Made by a program: the position numbers and the translations under genes. The notes beneath the pieces are model-generated. The model made no database searches. It was not told where the DNA came from and saw only the letters and a program-made list of their open reading frames with translations. Shown here in pieces: positions 1-11,038 of a DNA stretch of 37,032 nt (position 1 is the stretch's first letter; each line of letters begins with the position of its first letter). This DNA comes from DATDMG01 sp036518955 (GTDB lineage: Bacteria > Actinomycetota > Actinomycetes > Actinomycetales > Kineosporiaceae), in NCBI GenBank assembly GCA_036518955.1, contig DATDMG010000260.1, positions 1-37,032 of the forward strand. The letters run 5' to 3'.

Positions 1-1
1 C

Positions 2-199
2 ACCACCGGCACGGGGGTGGTGGACGCCATCGCCTCCCTGCGGGACGCGACGCTCCAGTGGACTGGGGGAGCGCTGCACGACGACATCGCCCTGCTCCTG
101 CTCGAATATCGGCCGCAGGAAGCAGCCACGCTCGCCCCCGACCGAGACCGACCGCCATGCTCGGCCGAACGGTCTCCTCCCGGACGACGGCGCTCGTGA
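2..199 (+). CDS. SpoIIE/PP2C-type serine phosphatase, C-terminal end (5' partial)
   Basis: The open frame enters from the left edge and stops at 197-199. The visible 65 residues contain the pattern ALHDDIALLLL, the last conserved motif of SpoIIE-type PP2C phosphatases, in which the Asp pair binds metal. Such proteins act on anti-sigma-factor antagonists in actinomycete stress and development pathways. The basic tail after residue 40 (PPCSAERSPPGRRRS) is not part of the fold. The N-terminal sensor domains lie outside the window, so the specific role cannot be given. The stop codon sits inside the first copy of an 11-bp tandem repeat, so the tail may have changed recently. Confidence 0.72.
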   Translation, partial: TTGTGVVDAIASLRDATLQWTGGALHDDIALLLLEYRPQEAATLAPDRDRPPCSAERSPPGRRRS

Positions 200-221
200 G
201 GCGCTCGTGAGGCGCTCGTGA
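189..221. repeat. three perfect tandem copies of an 11-bp unit
   Basis: GGCGCTCGTGA occurs at 189-199, 200-210 and 211-221 without a mismatch. The first copy supplies the TGA stop of the phosphatase gene. Such a short perfect array suggests slippage at the 3' end of the gene. Confidence 0.9.
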
Positions 222-248
222 CCAGTGCTCAGAGGCGCTGGGGAGCCG

Positions 249-277
249 GCCGCCGCCGGCCGAGTGCCGGCGGCGGC
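249..277. terminator. bidirectional hairpin terminator between convergent genes
   Basis: A perfect 12-bp stem (GCCGCCGCCGGC at 249-260, GCCGGCGGCGGC at 266-277) closes a 5-nt loop. It lies between the phosphatase gene (plus) and the EIICB gene (minus), where both transcripts must end. There is no clear U-tract, as is common for GC-rich actinomycete hairpins. Confidence 0.6.
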
Positions 278-362
278 TGCTCCGCCCGCCGTCCCCCGTC
301 CTGCGGTCCCGCCAGGCGGGCGAGGCGGGTGGCTCGGGCATGCGCCCGCGGGGCTGGGGCGA

Positions 363-2332
363 TCAGCTGGCGCCGGCCAGCACCTCCGCGTGCTGGCCCC
401 GCATCTCCGCGGCGTACTGGTCGGCGTTCTGACCGACCACCAGGTGCCAGGTCAGCTCGCCCACCCGGACGGCGCCGATCGCGCCGGCGAGCTCCAGCTG
501 CCCGGTGTCGACCGGGTCGTTCCCCCGGACGACGACTCGCAGCCGGGTGGCCGCGGCGTCCTCGATCTTCACCACGTTGGCCGGCCCGCCGAGGGCGGCC
601 AGCAAGTCCCGGGCCTTCTCCGCCGCCGCCGGGTCGCGCAGCCTCGGCGCAGCGGCGGCCGGCGCCTCGTACACCACGTCCTCCCGGTCGGCATCGCTCA
701 GCTCGGCCTCGCTGCCGGCAGTGCGCAGGTATTCCTCCATGTCGGTCTTGAGGTTCTCCGACCGGGTCCCGAAGATCGCTTGCAGGTTGTTGCCCACCTG
801 CAGCACACCGGCTGCGCCGAGGGCCCTCAGCTTGCGCTGGTCGGCGCGGCCGATGTCGTGGACGCCGACCCGCAGCCGGGTGATGCAGGCATCGAGGTCC
901 TTGATGTTGCTCTTGCCGCCGAACGCCAGCACCAGCTGCCGCGCGAACTGGTTGGCGGAGGCGTCCTGGCCCTCCTCCACGTCGCCCGAGTCCTCCTCCC
1001 GACCGGGGGTACGCAGGTCGCGCCACCGGATCAGCGCGGTGAAGGCGACGAAGTACAGCCCGAAGTACAGCGGCCCGAACAGCAGGACCAGCCACGGCCG
1101 GGTCCCGTTGGCGTAGAACAGGCCGTAGTCGATCGCCCCCTGGGAGAACGTGTAACCCAGCCGGCCGCCCGCCAGGTACATGAGCGGGAAGGCCAGGCCG
1201 GCGAGGATGACGTGCGTCACGTAGAGGATCGGTGCGACGAACAGGAACGAGAACTCCAACGGCTCGGTGATCCCGGTGAGGAATGAGGTGAGCCCCGCCG
1301 ACACCATGATGGAGCCGACCCGCACCCGGTTCTCCGGCTTCGCGGTCCGCCAGATCGCGAGCGCCGCGCCGGGCAGGCCGAACATCTTGAACAGGAAGCC
1401 GCCGCCGAGGATCCCGGACGTCGGGTGTCCCTTGAAGAAGCAGGTCAGGATGCCCTGGCAGTCCTGCCAGCCGCCGATGTTGAGGGTGTAGAAGAACGGC
1501 GCGTTCCAGATGTGGTGCAGGCCGAACGGAAGCAGCGACCGCTCGACGAGACCGTACGCCATCACGGCCACCGGCGTGTTCGCCCGCAGCAGCCCGTTCG
1601 CGCCGTTGTTGATCAGATCGCCGATCGGCGGCCAGGCGAACGACAGCAGGATCCCGATCCCGATCGCGGCGAACGCCGTCACGATCGGCACGAACCGCTT
1701 GCCCGCGAAGAACCCGAGGTAGGGCGGCAGGGAGATCCGGAAGAAGCGATTGAAGAGCGCGCCCGAGGCGATTCCGATGATGATGCCGCCGAAGACGCCC
1801 GTGTTGAGCGTGGCCTGACCGAGCACCGTGGTGGTCGTGATCCCGCGGGCCTCGGCGATGACGCCCAGGGTGCCGTTCATCACCAGGTAGCCGACCGTGG
1901 CGGCGAGCGCCGAGACGCCGTCGTTGCGGGTCATCCCGAGCGCGACGCCGATCGCGAAGATCAACGCCAGGGCGCCGAAGATCGGATCGCCCGACCCCTG
2001 CAGCACCTGCAGGAACACGTACACCGGGCGAGCCACCAGGCCCGCGGCGAGCGGGTCGCCGACGGCGCCCGTCTTGCTGCAGGCGACCGTGACCCCCTTG
2101 AGGGTGCAGTATCCCAGAGTGCTCGCCTTCTGCTGCAGGCCGCCGACGAAGGCCCCGCCCACTCCGAGCAGGATGCCGGCGACCGGCAGCACGGAGACCG
2201 GCAGCATCAGGGACTTGCCGAGCTTCTGCAGAAACCCGAACACCACGCTGCCGACGCTGCCGACGCCCGCGCGCGACGCCGGAGAAGGGGCCGGGGCATC
2301 CGAGGGCGCAGGTGCCTCTGTCGCGCCGGACA

Positions 2333-2333
<1 letters not shown>
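363..2333 (-). CDS. PTS transporter EIICB, glucose/N-acetylglucosamine family, with a second degenerate IIB domain
   Basis: This 656-residue membrane permease imports and phosphorylates a hexose or amino sugar. The IIC domain (about 28-440) has some ten hydrophobic segments, the GLHHIWN motif (271-277) and the substrate-binding GITEPLEF motif (354-361). IIB1 (about 460-540) carries the phospho-accepting cysteine C483 in DACITRLRV. A second IIB-like domain (about 570-650) repeats the motif as DAAATRLRV, with Ala594 in place of the cysteine, so it cannot take phosphate. The ATG overlaps the TGA of the upstream EIIA-HPr-EI gene (TGATG), which indicates translational coupling. The sugar cannot be fixed from sequence; the family covers glucose, GlcNAc and related sugars. 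Confidence 0.9.
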
Positions 2334-5143
<2,810 letters not shown>

Positions 5144-5224
5144 CGACACTCCTTCTTCCCGCACGGCCGCCGTCGACCGCGCCGATCTCGAGCACAACAC
5201 CCCGCGGCGCTCCCGGCGTCGTTG

Positions 5225-5258
5225 CGGTCATATTGGTCCTGTTACGGTCATAGTGGTC
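5225..5258. promoter_or_regulatory. direct repeat, candidate operator between the PTS operon and the two-component genes
   Basis: CGGTCATATTGGTC (5225-5238) is repeated as CGGTCATAGTGGTC (5245-5258), 13 of 14 bases identical, with a 20-bp period (two helical turns). It lies in the 191-bp region between the divergent PTS and kinase genes. Direct repeats in helical phase suit a response-regulator dimer. The TGGTC half-sites also recall GntR/DasR operators, but no DasR-type palindrome is present. Confidence 0.6.
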
Positions 5259-5334
5259 TTCGGTACCCCTGACGCGGTCCTCGGGCATGGGTGCGCGAGG
5301 ACAGTGCCGTCGGGCCTGAGGTCAGAATGGACGC

Positions 5335-6336
5335 GTGCGACGACGAGGCTGGCTGGAGGTCAGCCAGGCGGTGCTGGCGGCCAACGACGAGGCGGGCGTC
5401 GTGATCGTCGGGGCGGACGGGCGGGTCCGGCTCTGGAACGCGGGAGCGGTCAGGATGCTCGGCGGCGCGGTCGCCGAGGGCGACCTGGTGTCGGCCTCGG
5501 CCGTCGACCCGGTGGCCGCCGCGCTGCTGGCGGCACCGCGGGCGCGCCGGGACGAGCTGATCCGAGTGGGTGGGGCCAGCCTGCTGGTGAGCCAGCGTCC
5601 GGTGCCCCAGCGCTCCGGGGGGCGGTGGGGCACCGGGCGGACCGCGGGCTGGGTGACGGAGGTGCGGGACCGGTCCGAGGCCGAGCGGCTCGACGCCCGG
5701 CTCGCGGCGGAGCGGGAATCCACGGTGGCGCTGCGCGCCCGCGCGCACGAGGCCGACAACCGCCTGCACACCGTGGTGTCGCTGGTCGAACTCGGATACG
5801 TACGGCGGGCGCTCGACTTCGCCACCGCGGTCCTCGCCCGCAGCGACCAGGTGCACGAGTCGATCAACTCCACGGTTGCCGACCCGGTGCTGGCGGCCCT
5901 GCTGCTGGGCAAGGCCGCGCGGGCCGACGAGGCGGGCGTGGTGCTGCACGTCGACCCGGCGACCGCGGTGCCCGTGACCGGCGTGTCCGCGCCCGACCTG
6001 GTGCTGGTGCTGGGGAACCTGGTCGACAACGCGATCGACGCCGCCGCCGCGATGCCACCGCCGCGCTGGGTGCACGTGCTGGCGACCGCCCGCGGGAACT
6101 GGCTCCGGCTGCAGGTGTCCGACTCCGGCGCCGGGCTGCCCTCGGAGGCGGTCGCCGACGCCTTCGCCGCGGGTTGGACGACCAAGCACCGGGACGGCCC
6201 CGGCGAACCACACGGCCAGGGGCTCGGGCTCGCCCTCGTGGTCGCCACCGCGGAGCGGCTCGGCGGGACGGTCACGGTCGACCGCTGGGTGGGGGCCCGG
6301 TTCGTGGTCGACGTCCCGCTGGAGGGTCTGAAATGA
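5335..6336 (+). CDS. CitA/DcuS-type sensor histidine kinase lacking a membrane sensor domain
   Basis: This 333-residue protein has a PAS-like segment (about 8-110) and a CitA-family kinase core. The H-box has H138 in RARAHEADNRLH, the N-box is LVLGNLVDNAIDAA (N228, N232), and the G boxes are SDSGAGLP and GQGLGLAL. Typical CitA/DcuS kinases exceed 500 residues, with two membrane helices around a periplasmic PAS domain. None of that is here: no hydrophobic span is seen, and an in-frame TGA at 5317-5319 limits the start to GTG 5335. It therefore probably senses a cytoplasmic signal, perhaps PTS status. Its stop overlaps the regulator start by four bases (ATGA). Confidence 0.87.
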   Translation: MRRRGWLEVSQAVLAANDEAGVVIVGADGRVRLWNAGAVRMLGGAVAEGDLVSASAVDPVAAALLAAPRARRDELIRVGGASLLVSQRPVPQRSGGRWGTGRTAGWVTEVRDRSEAERLDARLAAERESTVALRARAHEADNRLHTVVSLVELGYVRRALDFATAVLARSDQVHESINSTVADPVLAALLLGKAARADEAGVVLHVDPATAVPVTGVSAPDLVLVLGNLVDNAIDAAAAMPPPRWVHVLATARGNWLRLQVSDSGAGLPSEAVADAFAAGWTTKHRDGPGEPHGQGLGLALVVATAERLGGTVTVDRWVGARFVVDVPLEGLK

Positions 6337-7004
6337 TCAGGGTTCTTGTCGTCGACGACCAGCCCGAGGTGGTGCAGGCGCATGCCGAGCTCGTGAACGC
6401 GGTCGACGGGTTCCGCACGGTCGGCATGGCGCTGGACGGCCGGACGGCACTGGCCCGGGTGGGCCGCGGCGACGTCGACGTCGTCCTGCTCGATCTGACC
6501 ATGCCCGGGATGGACGGCATCGAGGTGTGCCGGCAGCTGAGCGCCCTGGAGGATGCCCCCGACGTGATCGTGGTCACCGCGGTCCGGGACATGGGCATGG
6601 TGCGGGCCGCCGTCCGGCACGGCGCGGTGCTGTACCTGGTCAAGCCGTTCCGATTCGCGACGCTGCGTGAGCGGCTCCGGCAGTACGCCGCCTACGTCGA
6701 GGCGTCCGCCTGCCAGGAGGCGATCGACCAGCGCCAGATCGACGACGCGCTGGCCACGCTGCGGGCCGTGGCCCCCACCCCGGTGCCCAAGACGCTCTCC
6801 GCGGAGACGCTGGACGCCGTCCGGGCGGCGCTCGTCGGCTCCGGGGACGGACTCACCTCCGCGGAGGTCGCCGTCCGGACCGGGATGGCGCGCGTCACCG
6901 CGCGCCGGTACCTGGAGCACCTGGTGACGACGGGGATCTGCCTCCGGGTCCCGGTCTACGGCCGGACCGGCCGGCCCGTGCTCCGGTACCGCGTGCGCGG
7001 CTGA
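6333..7004 (+). CDS. CitB/DcuR-family response regulator
   Basis: This 223-residue two-domain regulator is translationally coupled to the kinase. Receiver domain: acidic pocket D9/D10, phospho-acceptor D54 in LLDLTMPG, K104 in YLVKPF. The C-terminal part (about 150-220) has the helix-turn-helix TSAEVAVRTGMARVTARRYL typical of CitB-type regulators, which control uptake and use of a carbon source. The divergent PTS operon is the likely target, with the direct repeat at 5225-5258 as a candidate site; that is an inference from position. No other operon genes follow. Confidence 0.9.
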   Translation: MIRVLVVDDQPEVVQAHAELVNAVDGFRTVGMALDGRTALARVGRGDVDVVLLDLTMPGMDGIEVCRQLSALEDAPDVIVVTAVRDMGMVRAAVRHGAVLYLVKPFRFATLRERLRQYAAYVEASACQEAIDQRQIDDALATLRAVAPTPVPKTLSAETLDAVRAALVGSGDGLTSAEVAVRTGMARVTARRYLEHLVTTGICLRVPVYGRTGRPVLRYRVRG

Positions 7005-7072
7005 CTCCGGTGGATCCGCCGCGGTCAGGCCACGGACCGGCTGGTCGAGGACGACGCCCCGAACCAGACGGC

Positions 7073-7627
7073 TCATGCCGTTCCCAGCGGCGTGACCCCT
7101 CCGGCCAGCGGGCGGGGCGCGGCGTAGCTGCCGCGCACGAAGAGTAGCGGTTCGGTCACCCTCTGGATGTCGAGCGAGCGCACGTGGACGCTGACGAACC
7201 AGTGGTCGCCGGCGTCGGTCTCGGCGGCGATCTGCCCGTCGATCCACGCCAGGGCGTCCAGCAGCTGGGGGGCCCCGGACGGCCTGAACCGGTGCGGCAC
7301 GTCCCATCGCAACGGGTGCTTGGCCGTGAACCGGAGGCTGACGCGGAGTTGGTCCGCGGCGAGGACGTTGACGCAGAGCCAGCCGGACGGGCGGATCAGC
7401 GGCCAGGTGCTGGACGACTTGGCGGCGAGGAACCCGACCAGTGGTGGATGCAGGGAGACCGAGGTGAAGGTGCCCAGGACCATGGCGGGAGGCAGCTGCC
7501 CGGGTGCTGGCGGGGCCCCGGTGACCAGAACGACACCGGTGGGGTAATGGGTGAGAACGGAGCGGAACGACCTGCTGTCGACGGCGTGGAGGTCGGTGCG
7601 GAGGTCATCGTGGTGAGTGAGGTCCAT
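7073..7627 (-). CDS. flavin reductase-like domain protein (Cvm3-like)
   Basis: This 184-residue protein has the FMN-binding split-barrel flavin reductase pattern: FRSVLTHYPTGVVLVTG near the N-terminus, then MVLGTFTSVSLHPPLVGF and a C-terminal DHWFVSVHV region. Such enzymes supply reduced FMN to a flavin monooxygenase by oxidising NAD(P)H. The ATG at 7627 follows CAGGAGACCC, a good ribosome-binding site, and the frame appears intact. A luciferase-like monooxygenase, a possible partner, survives only as a remnant at 12937. A flavin reductase is a known member (cvm3) of alanylclavam clusters; that assignment rests on context. It could equally be a stand-alone flavin reductase. Confidence 0.85.
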   Translation of the reverse strand: MDLTHHDDLRTDLHAVDSRSFRSVLTHYPTGVVLVTGAPPAPGQLPPAMVLGTFTSVSLHPPLVGFLAAKSSSTWPLIRPSGWLCVNVLAADQLRVSLRFTAKHPLRWDVPHRFRPSGAPQLLDALAWIDGQIAAETDAGDHWFVSVHVRSLDIQRVTEPLLFVRGSYAAPRPLAGGVTPLGTA

Positions 7628-10560
7628 GGGTCTCCTGACATCGGGCGGGAGAACGCCGGCCCCGTGGGCCGACGGGATCGCCAGGCTGCTCGAACCCGCG
7701 CTCGGCGAGTCGACGCGCCAACTCCTGGGCGTTCGCGATCACCTGTTCCGCGTGGGCCCGGCGGTGCGGCAGGAGTTCCTCCACGGTGATCGCCGGACAC
7801 GCCACGGACGCGGAGTGGGAACGCGATGCCGTGCAGGGAATCCTGGCCACCACTTTGTCTGCCGTGGCGGCGGTGTTCGTGACCAGCAGACCCTTCTGGG
7901 GCCCGGGCAGGGTCTTGTGGGTGCTTCCCGAGATCGGGTCGAGGCCGCCGTCCACGACGAGAGTCCGCGGTGCGGCCGGGAGGATGCCCAGGAGGTGGGA
8001 AGCATCCAGGTAGATCGTCGCGTCCGGGGCCGCGGCGCGCAGGGCGCGGGCGTCCGGCAACCGCCGGGTGGTGGAGGCGTCCAGATAGCTGACGTCGGCC
8101 GGTGTCGACCTGGAACGGCGGCAGGTAGGTCCGCGCGTCCGGGGGCCGCGCCGCGGTCCGCGGTAACTGCCTCAGCCCCGGTGGCGAGTCGGTCAGCCCG
8201 GCCCGTATCGTGAGACGCTCGATGCGCAGCCTGAGCTTCCGCTCCGGTGCCGCGGCCCGGCCGTCGCCGCCGGCCGATGCCGCCGCGAGCAGATCGGCGG
8301 CCGCACTCAACCAGGCCCGGGACTCGTCGAGCCGGAGGTCCGCCTCGGCCTCGTCCGCCCGGCCCACCAGCGGCTCCACCGCCAGCGCGGGATCGAGCCG
8401 GTCCATGGCCTGCTTGCAGTGCCACCCGATCCGCTCCTGGTGAGGCATTGCCGGCCCTACCACCCCGCGCGCGAGGGCTCGGGCGACGGCGTGGTGCAGT
8501 TCGCACCGCAGCCAGGGCTCCAGGTCCGCGAGGACGACGTGCTGCAGGAGCCCTTGGGCGAAGCGCACCTGCTCGGCGTCCTCGGACTGGGGCACCAGCA
8601 ACCTCTCGTCGAGGGCCTGCCAGACGGGGTCCGGGCCTTCGCCGTGGGCCAGCACGGACGTGATGAGCCGCCGTTCGGCGGATGTGCCGACCACTGCGCA
8701 CACCCGGAGCACCTCGAGGGTCACGGGGGAGCACGCGGTGAGCCGTGAGCGCAGGGTCACCGCGACGTCGAAGGGCAGTCCGGTCGGCACGCCGTCCGCG
8801 TCCGCGGGGTCCGCGGCAAGCAGGCGCCGGATCAGGAAGGGGTTCCCGCCGGTCGCGGCGTGGAGCTGGCACGCCTCGTCCCACACGACGGGCCGGTTCC
8901 ACACCTGTCCGGCCAGCCTCCGGGCGTCCGGAACGGACATCGGACGCACCTCGAGGCACTCCAGTGCCCCTTCCCGCAGCAGGTCGACGACGATCGGCCA
9001 CCGGTCGGACCCCGGTCGGAGGATGGACGTGTTCAGCGAGGCCATCACGAACAGGCCGCTGCCACGCGCCTCCCGGGCTATCGTGCGCAGCAGGTCGACC
9101 GTGCCGTGCGGAGCCTGGTGCAGGTCGTCGATGACGAGCGTCAGCGGCTGGCTCGCGGCCCGGAGCAGCAGGTCCACGACCGCTTCCCGGAGCACCTCGG
9201 CCGCGGGTTCCGGCTCGGCGGACGCGCCATGGTCCGCCCGGCCGCACGCCGACGTCCCGTCGCACAGCCCCACGACGTGTCGGGCCGCGGCCGGGACCCC
9301 GGCAAGCTCCGCCGGACGGGCGAGGGCGAGCTTGCGGGCGACCGATCGCCACAGCGCCGTCGCAGGCGCCCCGCGGAAGTCGGCGCCGTGCACCCAGACC
9401 GAGCCCCGGCCCTCGGCCCGGAGGTGGTCGTCGGCGGCGGACATCAGACTCGACTTGCCCACACCGTGCTCACCCACCACGAGGGCGATCCGGCCGCCGG
9501 CAGCGGCCAGCGCCCGGAGCCGGGCGAGTTCGCGGTCCCGGCCCACCCACGGGGGAGCCGGCGCCGGACCGGGCGCCGGTTCCTCTCCGGGGACACCCGC
9601 CCCGCCTCCGGCGGGACGCGTCTCCGCCGGCGCGCCGTCCCCCGGAACACGGACCACGGGGGCGGACGCGGAACGTGCCGGGGCGGTCGGGACGGAGAGC
9701 ACCTCGGGTCGCAGGAGCGTGGAGTCCTCCTGGCGGAGGATCGAGCGGTGCAGGTCCTGAAGCTCCCGGCTGGGGGCGACCCCGAGTTCGGACGCGAGGT
9801 GAGCGCGGATCCCCTCGTACGTCACCAGGGCCTGGGCCGCCCGCCCGCTGCGGTACTCGGCGAGGATCAGTCGAGCCGCGAGCTTCTCCTGCAGCGGGTG
9901 TCGACGGATCTCGGCGTCCAGCCGCCATACCACCTCCTCCGACGCACCCAGGGCGAGACAGGTGTCGGCCCAGGCCTGGAGCGTCCGCAACCGCAACTGT
10001 TCCAGCCGGGTGGACTCCAGCTGGGCGAAGCCGTAGTCCTCCAAGCCGTGGTACGGGGTGCCCTGCCAGCCGGCCAGGGCGGCGTCCAGCGTGGACTCCG
10101 CGGCAGCCAGGTTGCCCTCGTTCGCCAGGCGTCGGCCCCGTTCCACGGCGGCCTCGCACCGGCCGGCGTCGATGTGCCGGGGCTCGACGGTCAACACGTA
10201 CCCGGGCGTCCGGTGGCGTAGGTCGAGCAACCTGCCCACCGCGCGGTCCGACCTGTCGGCCAGCAGGTTCCTGCGCAGCCGGGACACGTAGGACTGCAAG
10301 GTGCTCACCGCCCCCGGCGGGCTCGAGGTCCCCCACAGGGCGCCGACGATGCCAGGGACGGACACGACCGTACCGGCATTGATCAGCAGCAGGGCGAACA
10401 GAGCCTGCTGCCTCGGCGGCCCGAGGGCGAGTTCCTGACCCGGGTAGCCCACGCGGACCCCGCCGAGGACTCGGATCGGCGCGTCGCCGGGCGGGAACTC
10501 GTCCGGGCCGTCGGAACAGTCGTCGTGCGCCGTCCCCTGGGTGGGACCGGGCTGCGCCAT
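7396..10560 (-). CDS. large SARP-family regulator with ATPase domain, 3'-truncated (Cvm7-like)
   Basis: The start at 10560 follows GAGGAGG at good spacing. Domains: OmpR-type winged helix (about 28-125), bacterial transcriptional activation domain (about 130-275), then an AAA/STAND ATPase with Walker A GEHGVGKS (363-370) and a Walker B-like LTLVIDDLHQ. A helical region follows to about residue 795. From about 8180-8110 downwards the frame runs out of phase through the hydroxymethyltransferase remnant and into the flavin reductase gene, ending only at 7396, so the last 250 or so residues are nonsense. Related SARP-ATPase regulators (PolY/SanG type) have further C-terminal repeats. Such proteins activate antibiotic clusters. 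The truncation came from a fusion with the neighbouring gene. Confidence 0.82.
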   Translation of the reverse strand: MAQPGPTQGTAHDDCSDGPDEFPPGDAPIRVLGGVRVGYPGQELALGPPRQQALFALLLINAGTVVSVPGIVGALWGTSSPPGAVSTLQSYVSRLRRNLLADRSDRAVGRLLDLRHRTPGYVLTVEPRHIDAGRCEAAVERGRRLANEGNLAAAESTLDAALAGWQGTPYHGLEDYGFAQLESTRLEQLRLRTLQAWADTCLALGASEEVVWRLDAEIRRHPLQEKLAARLILAEYRSGRAAQALVTYEGIRAHLASELGVAPSRELQDLHRSILRQEDSTLLRPEVLSVPTAPARSASAPVVRVPGDGAPAETRPAGGGAGVPGEEPAPGPAPAPPWVGRDRELARLRALAAAGGRIALVVGEHGVGKSSLMSAADDHLRAEGRGSVWVHGADFRGAPATALWRSVARKLALARPAELAGVPAAARHVVGLCDGTSACGRADHGASAEPEPAAEVLREAVVDLLLRAASQPLTLVIDDLHQAPHGTVDLLRTIAREARGSGLFVMASLNTSILRPGSDRWPIVVDLLREGALECLEVRPMSVPDARRLAGQVWNRPVVWDEACQLHAATGGNPFLIRRLLAADPADADGVPTGLPFDVAVTLRSRLTACSPVTLEVLRVCAVVGTSAERRLITSVLAHGEGPDPVWQALDERLLVPQSEDAEQVRFAQGLLQHVVLADLEPWLRCELHHAVARALARGVVGPAMPHQERIGWHCKQAMDRLDPALAVEPLVGRADEAEADLRLDESRAWLSAAADLLAAASAGGDGRAAAPERKLRLRIERLTIRAGLTDSPPGLRQLPRTAARPPDARTYLPPFQVDTGRRQLSGRLHHPAVAGRPRPARRGPGRDDLPGCFPPPGHPPGRTADSRRGRRPRPDLGKHPQDPARAPEGSAGHEHRRHGRQSGGQDSLHGIAFPLRVRGVSGDHRGGTPAAPPGPRGTGDRERPGVGASTRRARVRAAWRSRRPTGPAFSRPMSGDPWTSLTTMTSAPTSTPSTAGRSAPFSPITPPVSFWSPGPRQHPGSCLPPWSWAPSPRSPCIHHWSGSSPPSRPAPGR
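7660..8113 (-). pseudogene. serine/glycine hydroxymethyltransferase remnant (OrfA-like)
   Basis: On the minus strand, in a frame different from the overlapping SARP frame, the translation reads TPADVSYLDAS, then YLDASHLLGIL, then GSTHKTLPGPQKGLLVTN. This is the PLP-enzyme core of hydroxymethyltransferases, with the PLP lysine in STHKT. It continues through SHSASVA and EELLPHRRAHAEQVIANAQ to about RGFEQ near 7680, where the similarity ends. The N-terminal half and the C-terminal domain are missing, and a frameshift separates the start from the YLPPFQVD peptide read in the SARP frame. It is a dead fragment. A hydroxymethyltransferase (orfA) is a member of alanylclavam clusters. Confidence 0.82.
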
Positions 10561-10571
10561 CGAGTGCCTCC

Positions 10572-10805
10572 TCAACCGCTCGTCACCCGCTTCTCGGCCC
10601 GCGCCGAGGCGGGCATGCAGACGATGGTGGGCAGTCCGAGGCTCCGGGCTGCGGTATGCTGCAAGTTCTCGGCCTTGACCCATACCTCCTCCTCGAGCGT
10701 TGCCGAGAGTTGTACGCGCGGTAGCGGAGGAGTGCGCGCACGGTGGTCGGCCATCCGGTCCTGCGCCGCCGACGCAGCCGCTGTGGTGAGCCCGGTCACA
10801 AGTGC
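10572..10805 (-). pseudogene. threonine dehydratase-like remnant with internal deletion (OrfD-like)
   Basis: The minus-strand frame just upstream of the SARP gene reads RTPPLPRVQLSAT, then EVWVKAENLQHT, directly followed by AARSLGLPTIVCMPASA. In intact fold-type II dehydratases, the PLP-lysine segment (SFKVRGA) and several tens of residues lie between these two pieces, so an in-frame internal deletion removed the active site. The frame then stops at 10572, twelve bases before the SARP start. A dehydratase (orfD) belongs to alanylclavam clusters. Confidence 0.72.
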
Positions 10806-11038
10806 TCCTGCCTCTCGCCAGCGGGGCGGCCGGCCTGTTCGTCGCCCGGCGCCCGGCGCCACGGTCTCAACCGCGGCTTGCCCCCCGCTGACGGCGGTCT
10901 GGGTTCGCTGGCCAGAGGGTGCTGACGCCGTTTGTGCGGCCTGTCGACCCCGGGCCCCGCCGGGGGACGCGCGGCGCCGTGAGAGGATCACCCGGGCGGT
11001 CGCCCGTGACGCCACGACGACGGCAGGAGGGGAACGGC

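Noticed and set aside
5225..5258. DasR (dre) operator
   Set aside because: The TGGTC half-sites are in direct, not inverted, orientation, and the 16-bp dre palindrome is absent.
8860..10221. Long plus-strand open frame over the SARP gene
   Set aside because: Antisense shadow; the minus strand has SARP, Walker A and Walker B motifs and a good ribosome-binding site.
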